Assembly: GCA_041671045.1 (NCBI GenBank)
Contig: JBAZCF010000010.1
Span: 62,001-126,000 of the forward strand
DNA from: Parachlamydiales bacterium
GTDB taxonomy: Bacteria > Chlamydiota > Chlamydiia > Chlamydiales > JABDDJ01
Length of the DNA stretch: 64,000 nt
Reading direction: 5' to 3'
The position numbers and the translations under genes were made by a program. The notes below the pieces were generated by a model. The model saw only the letters and a program-made list of their open reading frames with translations. It ran no database searches and was not told the origin of the DNA. Shown piece after piece: positions 17,657 to 26,331 of this stretch; within the stretch, counting starts at the first letter, position 1, and the number at the start of each line of letters is the position of its first letter.

Positions 17657-18487
17657 TTAGTAGGTGTGCTCTAATTTTCGTGAGTCTTTGATCAATACAA
17701 ATGAAATCAAAGTTACAAACATCATTGTGAAAATTGTGACCAATGCCATGGGACCGTAGATATCTTTATGATCCACTGTCGTAAAAGGACTTAGAAGCTG
17801 AAATAGCCCCTGAATTCCATAGAGGGCTACTGCCTCAAACCAAAAAGATTTCCGAATGAAAACCTTGTGTTGCTCATCTGAGTATAATTCATGCTTAGCT
17901 ATATATAAGGCAAAACTTTGGAAAATTATATATACCACAAAAAACCAACCGAAATAGTTTTGCAGGGGCACGCCAAAATAAGAACCTCCCCCTTTCCATA
18001 CCCATAATGATCCGATGGATGAAGAAAGAGGATCCATACAAAGATCCCACATAACCATAATAAAAGTGGCGACAAAAGGAATGAGAAAAACTTTGTCAGC
18101 TTGTAGAGGTTTAAAATACTGGTTGAGAATAACTGTAGATAAAATCCAAGAAACATAAGCCATACTGAAATAGGCAAACATAATAATGAGCGGTACTTCA
18201 AACAGCCTTGGCCCTGCTAACTTTTCGTAGTGATAATGTCCGAATGGGAATCCTATTTGTATACTAAGCGCTTCAAAAAAATGACTTACTAACCATGTGA
18301 TAATAAAAAATATGGCTAAGTTTTTTAGGCCATACCTTATTTTCCCGTGTAGACAGGCGGCGCAAAATAAAGAGATCACCGAAAGTACTGGCATTATAGC
18401 ATTGATATTAGGTCCCAAATCAAAGCTTGAGATAACCGTTACGACAAGAAAAATTATAATAACAATCCATCTAACTAGACTCATCAC
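17657..18487 (-). CDS. Carotenoid biosynthesis (CruF-like, DUF422) membrane protein
   Basis: A 276-residue inner-membrane protein with about seven hydrophobic segments. It matches the DUF422/CruF family of carotenoid (1',2'-) hydratases, shown by THFFEALSIQIGFPFGHYHYE-type sequence (here HFFEALSIQIGFPFGHYHY), FIMVMWDLCMDPLSS, and WVWKGGGSYFGVPLQNYFGWF. CruF adds water to the end of acyclic carotenoids. No other carotenoid gene is present nearby, so the true substrate may differ or the pathway is elsewhere in the genome. Its 5' end overlaps nothing; about 150 bases separate it from the divergent hydrolase-like gene. Confidence 0.8.
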   Translation of the reverse strand: MMSLVRWIVIIIFLVVTVISSFDLGPNINAIMPVLSVISLFCAACLHGKIRYGLKNLAIFFIITWLVSHFFEALSIQIGFPFGHYHYEKLAGPRLFEVPLIIMFAYFSMAYVSWILSTVILNQYFKPLQADKVFLIPFVATFIMVMWDLCMDPLSSSIGSLWVWKGGGSYFGVPLQNYFGWFFVVYIIFQSFALYIAKHELYSDEQHKVFIRKSFWFEAVALYGIQGLFQLLSPFTTVDHKDIYGPMALVTIFTMMFVTLISFVLIKDSRKLEHTY

Positions 18488-18643
18488 AGGCCTCTTTATT
18501 ACTTATAAGATAGCTATATCAGCCATTAGGTATTGTAAAAAGTTAAAACCTACTTTCCGCCTTAAATCACGCTTGAATTAGGCGAACTTGACAAGTACAG
18601 GCTCTTCAAGGATGATTATATTTCAAAATAACAATAACTATTT

Positions 18644-19453
18644 ATGAACTTACTTAAACCCTATTTGATATCTCTTCTTTTTGTGTTCTCGTTCTCGTTC
18701 CTAATAATAGAAGCACATGAAGTTTGCATTATCCCTTCTTCTTTTCCTGATTTGAAAATTGAAGTTTATTTCCAAAAACCTTCTAAAGAATGTAAGAAGC
18801 TTCTTCTGTTTATGCATGGATCCTCTGGTAAGGGATTACAGGGAATTTCAGACGCATGGTTTTCTCATTGGTTGAGCAAAGGTTACGCCGTCGCAGCTAT
18901 TTCAATGCCTGGTTATGGCAGATCTAATGGAAGAAAAGACTTCTGCGGTCCATTGACAATTGAAACTTTGAACCATGCTCTGGAGTACATTAAAAAGGAA
19001 ACAAAGATATCTGAACTAGGCGTGATCGGATTTGGCCAGGGAGGGCTTGCTTCTCTATTACTTTCCCTTAAAAGAAACGATATACGTTGTTTGGTTTGTT
19101 CCAACTGCGGCTATGACCTACTCAGACACCAGGGGAAAGAGGATCCTTTTAGAAAACAAGTTGAAGAAAAGGATTATAATTTAGATTTCAGCGATTTAGC
19201 CTCTCTAAAATACAGATCTGCCATCGAACATATTGAAAAAATAAATACCCCCCTTTTCTTACTTCATAGAAAAGGGAATCCTATGATCTCTGAACAAGAA
19301 GCCATAGAATTCCATAATGCTATGTTAAATGCAGGTAAGGAATGCTATCTAAGTATTAGAGAGCGTTCTGAAACTGACGACACACAGATTATTTCCTACG
19401 AGGAAGTTCTAATAGAAGCTGAAACGTGGATTGACTCCTGCATGAACAATTGA
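18644..19453 (+). CDS. Exported alpha/beta-hydrolase-like protein lacking the catalytic triad
   Basis: A 269-residue protein with a signal peptide (residues 1-24, SLLFVFSFSFLIIEA). The core has the alpha/beta-hydrolase layout: LLLFMHGSSGKG (oxyanion loop, 54-64), AVAAISMPGYGRSNG, then GVIGFGQGGLASLLL at 126-140. At the nucleophile elbow the usual GxSxG reads G-F-G-Q-G, so the serine is a glycine. The later acid position reads HRKGNPMIS rather than a GxxDxxx form, and no GH histidine motif follows. I infer a non-catalytic member. It stands alone. Confidence 0.75.
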   Translation: MNLLKPYLISLLFVFSFSFLIIEAHEVCIIPSSFPDLKIEVYFQKPSKECKKLLLFMHGSSGKGLQGISDAWFSHWLSKGYAVAAISMPGYGRSNGRKDFCGPLTIETLNHALEYIKKETKISELGVIGFGQGGLASLLLSLKRNDIRCLVCSNCGYDLLRHQGKEDPFRKQVEEKDYNLDFSDLASLKYRSAIEHIEKINTPLFLLHRKGNPMISEQEAIEFHNAMLNAGKECYLSIRERSETDDTQIISYEEVLIEAETWIDSCMNN

Positions 19454-19510
19454 GGGAATAATAAGGTTTTAGAGAACTCCTATACTAGGATATGGTTTTG
19501 TAAACGAGTT

Positions 19511-20011
19511 TTATTCATGCACCCGCGCATAGAGGGAGATGGGCATTCCTTCTGCCAAAGCTATGGAACCCGTTTCCTCCCCGCTTGGTGTAAGGACTCC
19601 ACAGGGGGAACCCCTAAGCATCTTAGTGATGTAATCCAGCAGTCGTTGGTTAATGGGATGTTCAAACGTACTGCATTCCACACCTTTTGCACGTAGAAGG
19701 CTAGCCTTCGTCACATAGAAATGGACATTGTTTGTTCCTGCTATCGGAATCAATTTTATGGTGAAAGGTAGGAGTCCATGTTTCAATACGCAATGGAAAC
19801 TTAAAGCTACCGATTCATTCTGTCGGGTTGTTTTTACATTCAGCAACACCTTACTTTGCCCCAAAACATGTGCGCATAAGGGGTTTCTTAGAACATCAAC
19901 TTCTGGCATTTGTATATGTTTTGTAAACTTGCTTTGCATGGGAATGTATTGAGCTGCTTCCTGACCATACCAATATAGGGTAGATAATACTTTTGAAATG
20001 GAACACATCAT
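19511..20011 (-). CDS. Hypothetical protein divergent from LysR regulator
   Basis: A 166-residue protein of unrecognised family with no signal peptide or membrane segment. The sequence is mixed alpha/beta, with Val- and Ile-rich strands such as KVLLNVKTTRQNESVALSFHC and PFTIKLIPIAGTNNVHFYV. AAGGAG lies just upstream of the ATG, supporting the start at 20011. The gene is divergent from the LysR-family regulator at 20109 and shares its control region, the classic arrangement for a LysR target, so the regulator probably controls this gene. Function unknown. Confidence 0.65.
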   Translation of the reverse strand: MMCSISKVLSTLYWYGQEAAQYIPMQSKFTKHIQMPEVDVLRNPLCAHVLGQSKVLLNVKTTRQNESVALSFHCVLKHGLLPFTIKLIPIAGTNNVHFYVTKASLLRAKGVECSTFEHPINQRLLDYITKMLRGSPCGVLTPSGEETGSIALAEGMPISLYARVHE

Positions 20012-20025
20012 AGTTAACTCCTTGA

Positions 20026-20052
20026 GATGATTTACAATAAATGTAAACCATC
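20026..20052 (+). promoter_or_regulatory. Candidate LysR operator
   Basis: In the divergent region, TTTACA (20031-20036) and TGTAAA (20042-20047) form a perfect dyad with 5 bases between. Inside it TACAATAAATGTA fits the LysR T-N11-A consensus, and flanking GAT/ATC extend the symmetry. Three GTTAAC hexamers (20013, 20062, 20091) lie within 90 bases around it. Confidence 0.55.
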
Positions 20053-20108
20053 TGTAATATGGTTAACAATACGTCCATGAATTAACTAATGTTAACTAGA
20101 AGTTTAAG

Positions 20109-20993
20109 ATGAAAAGACTAGAGCATCTCACTACCTTTCTTACCGTGGTGAAGGAAACAAGCTTCGCTGCAGCAGGCCGTATTCTGGGAATTTCCACTGC
20201 AGCAGTATGCAAACAGATCAATGCTTTAGAGAAAGAGTTGGGTGTACAACTGTTAATACGTTCTACACGCCGTTTAAACCTGACAGAAGCAGGACACCTT
20301 TATTACATCGAAGCTGAAAAAATCTCTGCACAAATCAACGAGATGGATGCACTCTTCTCAAAGGTTCGTGGAGAGCCTTCAGGCCTGCTAAAAATTGGAA
20401 CTTCCCGTCATTTTGCAGCACACCACCTATTTCCACATCTTCCAAGCTTTCTAGAAAAGTACCCTAAGATAACACTGAAAATCGAAAACATTGAGCGTAT
20501 CCCCGATCTGACAAAAGAAGAAATAGATATCAATATGGGACACCGGTTTGTGGGAGGTCCAAATGACATTATCAAGAAAATTGGATCTACAAAATACGTT
20601 ATGTGTGCTTCGCCCGGGTATTTAAAGAAATTCGGTATACCCAAAAACCCCAAGGAGTTAGGAAAACATCGCTTTATTACGCATACCATGCGTGACCCTA
20701 ATAATGTGTTAACATTTGACCAAGGGCTGGAAATTGTATTGAAACCCTATCTATATTTTAATGACAGTATGCTTATGACGGAAAGCGCATTACAGGGAAT
20801 GGGCATTATAAAAACCCACCGCCCCGTGGTATTGAGTTATCTCAATGCTGGAGAACTTGTGGAGATATTACAGGGGTTTGATACAAGCGAACAACCCCTA
20901 TACCTAGCCTATCAGCCTTTCAAACATATGCAAGCGAAAGTCAGGCACTTTATAGACTATTTTGTGCCAAAAATTCGGGCTGAATATTTCTAA
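20109..20993 (+). CDS. LysR-family transcriptional regulator
   Basis: A 294-residue LysR-type regulator. The N-terminal winged helix is clear (LEHLTTFLTVVKETSFAAAGRILGISTAAVCKQINALEKELGVQLL over residues 4-50, with RSTRRLNLTEAGHLYYIEA after it). The rest is the periplasmic-binding-like effector domain (GLLKIGTSRHFAAHHLFPHLPSFLEKYP, INMGHRFVGGP). The overall shape is that of the subgroup that controls adjacent divergent genes. The likely target is the hypothetical gene at 19511, and a T-N11-A operator lies between. The inducer is unknown. Its 3' end is 16 bases from a convergent small gene. Confidence 0.93.
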   Translation: MKRLEHLTTFLTVVKETSFAAAGRILGISTAAVCKQINALEKELGVQLLIRSTRRLNLTEAGHLYYIEAEKISAQINEMDALFSKVRGEPSGLLKIGTSRHFAAHHLFPHLPSFLEKYPKITLKIENIERIPDLTKEEIDINMGHRFVGGPNDIIKKIGSTKYVMCASPGYLKKFGIPKNPKELGKHRFITHTMRDPNNVLTFDQGLEIVLKPYLYFNDSMLMTESALQGMGIIKTHRPVVLSYLNAGELVEILQGFDTSEQPLYLAYQPFKHMQAKVRHFIDYFVPKIRAEYF

Positions 20994-21009
20994 AAAAATA
21001 AGGATCGAA

Positions 21010-21264
21010 TTAATGTACGGGGTATTCTGGGGAGGAATCAATGAATATTTCCCAAGCATCCGGCATCAACCAATTATTTTTTGCTCTAGATTTCCAAACT
21101 TGTCCGGTAGCTGTATCCAAAAGATAAAAGCGCGGTTCATCACCTTTAACAATAATCTGGTACCTCCCTACTTGTTTCTCCTCTGCTTTATTTATTGTTA
21201 CACCAGCATAGATAGGAAATGAAGCGCAAGTTAGCAATAGAAACAGACAAGTCTTTTTAAGCAT
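21010..21264 (-). CDS. Small secreted hypothetical protein
   Basis: An 84-residue protein with a signal peptide (LKKTCLFLLLTCASFPIYAG, cleavage after YAG). The mature 65 residues (VTINKAEEKQVGRYQIIVKGDEPRFYLLDTATGQVWK) look like a small beta-rich module: the phrase FYLLDTATGQVWK is common in short secreted bacterial proteins that present one WK-tailed strand pair. I recognise no named family. It is convergent with the LysR gene and divergent from the SDR-like gene at 21369. Confidence 0.6.
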   Translation of the reverse strand: MLKKTCLFLLLTCASFPIYAGVTINKAEEKQVGRYQIIVKGDEPRFYLLDTATGQVWKSRAKNNWLMPDAWEIFIDSSPEYPVH

Positions 21265-21368
21265 GATTACCTTTTAGTTAAAATTATTACAATAATTTTT
21301 ACAGTAGTATACTTATAAAAATCAAGTGTAAATAACGCTATATTATTCAAACGAATGAGGGCTTTAAG

Positions 21369-22202
21369 ATGAAATTACTGCGTTTGGTTGCAATCATTAT
21401 TTGGTTTCCTTTTACACTATGTTTAGGCGCGGACTCACCCAAAACAGTCGTTGTAACTTGCGCAACAGGTGAATTAGGATCTGCCGCTGCGAAATTATTA
21501 GGTCAGACTCACAACCTAATTTTGACGGGCCGTGACAGAGAAAAACTATGCAAGCTTAAGGAAGAGCTCACTGCTGCCTTCCCGCATAGATATGAAATTT
21601 GCACTCTCGATTACTGCAACAAGGATAGTCTATTAACTTTTAAGGACTATTTAAAAAAAATAAATCTCCCCTTATCGGGTATCGTTTTGATCTATCCCCG
21701 TCCTCAGACATATGGAAAAGATTTACTACTGGAAGAATCCACTTGGCTTGAAGTCATTCAAAAAACATTTACCGGTCCGCTAGAAGCTTTGAAGTGTGCA
21801 CTTCCGCATATGACAAATCCCAGTAAAATTGTGGTTATTTCCGGAACAACTTCTGTCCAATATATTCCTGATGCAGGCGCCGCATGTATTATTCGAAGGA
21901 TGTGGACAACCTATGTTAAAGGACTCTCGCATCAACTTGGTCCGCAAAGTATTAGTGTAAATGCTCTTTCGCCGGGTGTTGTGCTGACAGCCTTTCACCA
22001 TGAGCGCATTGAAAAAAAGGCACATAGCCTAGGCATAAGTCATGAAGAGCAGATTGCTCATGAAGTGGAGCCTATTCCTTTAAAACGTCATGCCAAACCG
22101 GAAGAGGTCGCTAAATCCATAAAATTTTTACTTACTCACGAGTCAGATTTTATCAGTGGGATCAATATGGTCATTGACGGCGGATTAAGCACTTCATACT
22201 AG
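21369..22202 (+). CDS. Exported SDR-fold protein with degenerate active site
   Basis: A 277-residue short-chain dehydrogenase/reductase homologue with an unexpected N-terminal signal peptide (residues 1-20, ending CLGA). The nucleotide-binding TGELG at 33-37 and the LTGRDREKL segment are kept, as are ISVNALSPGVVLT and the C-terminal DFISGINMVIDGGLS. The catalytic YxxxK is not: aligning from the conserved VN-xx-SPG, the Tyr and Lys positions fall in AACIIRR (171-177), with Ala or Cys and Arg. So it may bind NAD(P) without acting as a dehydrogenase. It ends at a strong terminator and stands alone. Confidence 0.8.
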   Translation: MKLLRLVAIIIWFPFTLCLGADSPKTVVVTCATGELGSAAAKLLGQTHNLILTGRDREKLCKLKEELTAAFPHRYEICTLDYCNKDSLLTFKDYLKKINLPLSGIVLIYPRPQTYGKDLLLEESTWLEVIQKTFTGPLEALKCALPHMTNPSKIVVISGTTSVQYIPDAGAACIIRRMWTTYVKGLSHQLGPQSISVNALSPGVVLTAFHHERIEKKAHSLGISHEEQIAHEVEPIPLKRHAKPEEVAKSIKFLLTHESDFISGINMVIDGGLSTSY

Positions 22203-22207
22203 TCAAG

Positions 22208-22242
22208 GCACTACCGTAATTGTTACGGTAGTGCTTATATTT
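22208..22242 (+). terminator. Intrinsic terminator
   Basis: GCACTACCGTAA (22208-22219) pairs perfectly with TTACGGTAGTGC (22223-22234) around a 3-base loop, followed by TTATATTTTT. It ends the SDR-like gene. Confidence 0.85.
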
Positions 22243-22283
22243 TTACCTCCTTATGATCTTTCTTAAAACCTTTGGAGATCCGT

Positions 22284-23270
22284 ATGATGGCATCTATATT
22301 TTTTTCTTCTTTAGTAGCAGCGTGTCTCTGCTTAAGTGTACTTCATGATATTGAAGGTATTGAACAGCAGAATATCCCTCCCTCCAAACTTGAGGGAGCT
22401 GAATTTATACAATTAAAAAACGGCTATCGTGTATGGACGCAGCGTGTTGGTAAGGGCCCTATCAAAATCCTTACACTTCATGGCGGCCCAGGTTGTTCTC
22501 ATGAATATTTAGAATGCCTTGCAGACTTTTTCCCGGGTGACAAATATCAGGTCATTTTTTACGACCAACTAGGTTCCTACTATTCAGATCAACCGGATGA
22601 CCCCTCCTTATGGACTGTATCTCGGTTTTGCGATGAAGTGGAAGAGGTGCGCATCGGTCTGGGTTTAGAGGATTTTTATCTGTATGGACAGTCCTGGGGA
22701 GGAATGCTTGCCATAGAATATGCAATCAACTACCCGAAACATTTAAGAGGGGTCATATTTTCCAATATTACCGGTAGTGTAGACTCGTATGTAACTTATC
22801 TGAGCCACTTGAGGTCGCAACTTCCACAAGTAGTCCAAGATAAACTGAAATACTATGAGGATAAAGAAGACTACGAAAATCCTGAATATGAAAAATTATT
22901 ATTCAAACAACTATATAACAAACACGTCTGCCTTGTGGATCCTTGGCCGCAAGCGTTCGTCTTAGCTTTTGCACATATAAATAAACAAGTTTACCTTACG
23001 ATGCAGGGGCCGAATGAATTTATCGTCAATGGCAACTTCAGAAATTGGAATCGGTGGAATGATCTGCATACAATAAAAACACCTTCCTTATTTATCTGCG
23101 GACGGCATGATACTATGAGTCCTGAAGATAACATTAGAATGGGGCAACTAGTACCAAACGCCACAGTTAAAATTTGCGAAAATGGAAGCCACGGAGCCTT
23201 GTATGACGATCAGGAGAACTATTTTCAAGCTCTCCATGATTTTATCGATAGCGTTGAAGGGAAACATTAA
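22284..23270 (+). CDS. Proline iminopeptidase-family alpha/beta hydrolase, exported
   Basis: A 328-residue hydrolase of the proline iminopeptidase/tricorn-interacting-factor group (peptidase family S33). It has the LTLHGGPGCSHEYLE oxyanion motif, VIFYDQLGSYYSDQP, the nucleophile LYGQSWGGMLAIEYA, the acid in FICGRHDTMSPEDN and the histidine in ENGSHGALYDD, so the triad is intact. Members remove N-terminal proline or other residues from peptides. The N-terminus (ASIFFSSLVAACLCLSVLH) looks like a signal peptide, so it would act outside the cytoplasm. I chose ATG 22284, preceded by TTTGGAGA, over a TTG at 22272 that lies inside that site. Confidence 0.87.
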   Translation: MMASIFFSSLVAACLCLSVLHDIEGIEQQNIPPSKLEGAEFIQLKNGYRVWTQRVGKGPIKILTLHGGPGCSHEYLECLADFFPGDKYQVIFYDQLGSYYSDQPDDPSLWTVSRFCDEVEEVRIGLGLEDFYLYGQSWGGMLAIEYAINYPKHLRGVIFSNITGSVDSYVTYLSHLRSQLPQVVQDKLKYYEDKEDYENPEYEKLLFKQLYNKHVCLVDPWPQAFVLAFAHINKQVYLTMQGPNEFIVNGNFRNWNRWNDLHTIKTPSLFICGRHDTMSPEDNIRMGQLVPNATVKICENGSHGALYDDQENYFQALHDFIDSVEGKH

Positions 23271-23345
23271 AACCCAACTTACCGAGATACTCGAGATCAC
23301 GCAGCACACGAAACTAAGGAGAGCCGTAGGCTGCGTGAGATAAAC

Positions 23346-24938
23346 TTATACGAATACGTCCACTAATTCATGATCGGGATTTTGCTTCATACAGTATCCC
23401 TTTTCCCATTGACTAGCAAAAAGTGCCATAGGGTTGCCGTGGCGGTCTAATACGATCATGGCATTCATCGGTTTAGCGAATGTCTTTATATCCCCTTTGA
23501 TCCACGCACTGCATTGGTAGGGCAAAGGCGTTAGAATAGTTTCAACGGAGTACTCATCCTTGAGGCGGAATTGCATCACTTCAAATTGCAGCTGTCCAAC
23601 AGCTGCAAAAATCAACTCACCGTCCTGCTTGAAGGAACGGAGCAATTGTATTGCGCCTTCATCTATCAGTTGCAGAATGCCTTTATCGAAAGACTTACGT
23701 TTTCCAATATCTTTGGGCTGTAATTTAGCGAATATCTCGGGCTGAAACTGTGGCAGCGGCTTAAAGTTAAATCCGCCTGCGACGGAAATAGTATCTCCGA
23801 TAGAAAAGAGCGCGGGGTTGATAACACCTATGATATCGCCGGGATAGGCATAATCGATAGTGGTTCTTTCACCTGCGACCATTCCATGCGGACGTGCAAG
23901 GCGCACTTCTTTTCCGGTGCGGAAGTGTTTTACTATTAGGTCCCTTTCAAAAATACCTGAACAAATACGTATAAAGGCCATGCTATCGCGATGACGTTTA
24001 TCCATATTGGCTTGTATTTTAAACACATAGCCGCTGAAGCCTGTAGTGACGGGATTGACTTCAATTTCAGTTCCGTCCGTACGATTAGCTTTACGTTCAT
24101 GCGGGCAAGGAGCCAAGTGAATAAAGGCATCAAAGAAGGGTTCTACACCGAAGTTTGTTAAGGCTGAGGCGAAAAATACGGGAGTCACTTGACCTTCAAG
24201 GAATTCTTGCTGGTTATAAGGATTGCCTGCGAGTTCAAGTAGTTCAAGTTCCTGAAGAAGTTTATCATATTCCTCCTGCCCCAATTTATCGACAGCTTCC
24301 TGGCTATTCAGGGGACAGCGAGTAATCCCGGCTTTCTGTGCACCGCCAATGGAAGTTTTAGTGAAAAATACACATTCATTAGTCTGGCGGTCTACAACTC
24401 CTTGGAACTCTTTGCCACCTCCGATAGGCCAATTCATTGCATACGAATGTACTTGCAATACGTTTTCAACTTCATTCATCAACTCTAAAGGTTCCCTGCC
24501 GGGCATATCCATTTTGTTAATGAAAGTCATCACCGGGATCTGTCGTAAACGGCAGACTTCAAAGAGCTTTAATGTTTGTTTTTCCACACCTTTAGAGGCA
24601 TCGATAACCATGATGACGCAGTCAGCAGCTGTCAATGTACGGTATGTATCTTCAGAAAAGTCTTCGTGGCCGGGAGTATCTAGAACGTTGATGACAGTGT
24701 CTTTATAAGTAAACTGCATTGCGGAAGAGGTAATAGAGATTCCCCGTTCCTGTTCCATTGCCATCCAATCGGATGTGGCGGCTTTACGTCCCTTCCTACC
24801 TTTCACCATTCCTGCAGTGACAAGCATGCCGGAGTAAAGTAGCAGTTTTTCTGTTAATGTCGTTTTGCCAGCATCGGGGTGGCTGATAATGGCAAAGGTG
24901 CGTCTTTTTTTGACTGCTTCTTGAATAGATGTGTTCAT
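23346..24938 (-). CDS. prfC: Peptide chain release factor 3
   Basis: A 530-residue translational GTPase that recycles RF1 and RF2 after peptide release. The GTP-binding motifs are all present: SHPDAGKTTLTEKLLL (P-loop), GISITSSAMQF (switch I), DTPGHEDFSEDTYRTLTAAD, and FINKMDMPGREPLELMNEVE. The RF3-specific GHSVETILTPLPYQ-like region appears as DEYSVETILTPLPYQCSAW, and GQLQFEVMQFRLKDEY is also typical. Length matches the family (about 530). An inverted repeat, CACGCAGC to GCTGCGTG, lies just beyond the stop at about 23298-23337 and may serve as its terminator. Confidence 0.97.
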   Translation of the reverse strand: MNTSIQEAVKKRRTFAIISHPDAGKTTLTEKLLLYSGMLVTAGMVKGRKGRKAATSDWMAMEQERGISITSSAMQFTYKDTVINVLDTPGHEDFSEDTYRTLTAADCVIMVIDASKGVEKQTLKLFEVCRLRQIPVMTFINKMDMPGREPLELMNEVENVLQVHSYAMNWPIGGGKEFQGVVDRQTNECVFFTKTSIGGAQKAGITRCPLNSQEAVDKLGQEEYDKLLQELELLELAGNPYNQQEFLEGQVTPVFFASALTNFGVEPFFDAFIHLAPCPHERKANRTDGTEIEVNPVTTGFSGYVFKIQANMDKRHRDSMAFIRICSGIFERDLIVKHFRTGKEVRLARPHGMVAGERTTIDYAYPGDIIGVINPALFSIGDTISVAGGFNFKPLPQFQPEIFAKLQPKDIGKRKSFDKGILQLIDEGAIQLLRSFKQDGELIFAAVGQLQFEVMQFRLKDEYSVETILTPLPYQCSAWIKGDIKTFAKPMNAMIVLDRHGNPMALFASQWEKGYCMKQNPDHELVDVFV

Positions 24939-24972
24939 GGGTCTTTAAATAGAGTTTGTGCCGCTAGTATGA

Positions 24973-25000
24973 ATCAATAGCCCGTTTTAGGGCTATTGAT
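24973..25000 (-). terminator. Hairpin between the kinase-like gene and prfC
   Basis: ATCAATAGCCC (24973-24983) pairs perfectly with GGGCTATTGAT (24990-25000), loop of 6. It lies 12 bases after the stop of the kinase-like gene. The minus-strand flank is not U-rich but the plus-strand one is (TTTTTC). On the minus strand it also ends near CATACTAG, recalling the two-hairpin repeats at 6441 and 55266. Confidence 0.45.
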
Positions 25001-25011
25001 TTTTCATAAAT

Positions 25012-26085
25012 CTATATTTTGATATAGCCTAACTGTTTTTGGAATTTTGCGGCATCTTGAGAACTGATTTCTTCTCTGTAAACGACATGCCTTAAGTAGG
25101 TCGCCACTTCAGGATTTCCTATGGAGAATTCTTTGATAGACTTATCCATTCCTATTTCAAGATCTTTTTCTGTGCATTTTTGATAATCTGTTGCGTCGAT
25201 AACAACAAAAGTACCGTTCTTAATGACAACATTAGTGTAACTGAAATCGGATGTTTCAACTTTATTATCCCACATTGTTTTTAATATCTGGCCAAGTTTC
25301 ACAATAAGCTCACGCCCTTTGACAGGAACTTTATCCAATGAGCCTTTGTTGATCCAAGTGTATTCGTGGAGGTCTTCATCTGGAGCTACATATTCTAGAA
25401 TAAAATCACCGGCTTCAGTAGGTTTGGAGTATATTTCAGCAACACGAAAAGCAAGTGTAGGATGATTAGCTTTAAACTCGTTTAGTTTTCTGAAACTTGC
25501 CTCATCGGATAGAGCGATTCTTCTATTATCACTCGGCGCTTTGATAAAACCTTTAACCACGATATGTTTATTTATCTTCTCGCAAAAACCTTTCCATACC
25601 TTGTGATCCTTCCCCTGATTAGGAAAAGATATTAGGTTATAAACATCTTTCTCATGTTCAGCTTTATCGCTTCCATCACTCTTTTTTCCAAATTTTATAG
25701 CATGGGCAATAGATTGAGTTTGCAGATCAAAGCCCACTTCAATTTTAGAAGGTGGCAGGTATCTAGACGAAACTGTATTTCCCTGATTATTTGAAAATAT
25801 AAACTTTCTATCTGAATTTAAAGCTGTTATTAAAGCATTAACTTTAGCGGGTAATGGTGCTGGTTCTATATCATCTGTCTCATAAACAACAGGCGAAAGA
25901 AGAAAAAGATTGCGTCTAGATTGCTTAGAGCTATTCTCGTCTCTATCAAGTTCTTTACGTTTGATTCCACGGTTTCCTAAAGGGCTCAATTGACGTGAAG
26001 GAGAAGTAACTTGAAGCGCTTCCGCCCCTACCATAGTATAATGTGTATTTACATGTTTTAATAGTGAGTTAGATCCAATAGACAT
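25012..26085 (-). CDS. Kinase-like protein with a polar N-terminus and possible NLS (effector candidate)
   Basis: A 357-residue protein of no named family. Residues 1-65 are Ser/Gln/Arg-rich and include KRKELDRDENSSKQSRR (42-58), which fits a bipartite nuclear localisation signal. The C-terminal half resembles a protein-kinase fold: FILEYVAPDEDLHEYTW as hinge, DFSYTNVV (280-287) in place of the D-x4-N catalytic loop, and FVVIDATD (293-300) in place of the metal-binding DFG region. A clear Gly-rich loop is not seen. Start at 26085 is supported by AAGGAAG; a longer frame begins at 26118. I infer a possible type III effector; the evidence is compositional. Confidence 0.6.
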   Translation of the reverse strand: MSIGSNSLLKHVNTHYTMVGAEALQVTSPSRQLSPLGNRGIKRKELDRDENSSKQSRRNLFLLSPVVYETDDIEPAPLPAKVNALITALNSDRKFIFSNNQGNTVSSRYLPPSKIEVGFDLQTQSIAHAIKFGKKSDGSDKAEHEKDVYNLISFPNQGKDHKVWKGFCEKINKHIVVKGFIKAPSDNRRIALSDEASFRKLNEFKANHPTLAFRVAEIYSKPTEAGDFILEYVAPDEDLHEYTWINKGSLDKVPVKGRELIVKLGQILKTMWDNKVETSDFSYTNVVIKNGTFVVIDATDYQKCTEKDLEIGMDKSIKEFSIGNPEVATYLRHVVYREEISSQDAAKFQKQLGYIKI

Positions 26086-26331
26086 ATTACTTCCTTGTAA
26101 ACAAATCTTTATTATCATGATAATATACCATGAAATACTATTAATTATAACATTAAAATATTAATATTATACGGCTAATTAAATTAAAAATATAATTCGT
26201 TGTGAAGTATAAAATTCTATTGTTACTTCATATAAGTCTATGGATTTTTATTTAATAATTGAAAAGTATTTTTTACACTTTTCACGCTTCAATTTAAATA
26301 TTTTTTTACATATGATTATTTCATTTCAAGA

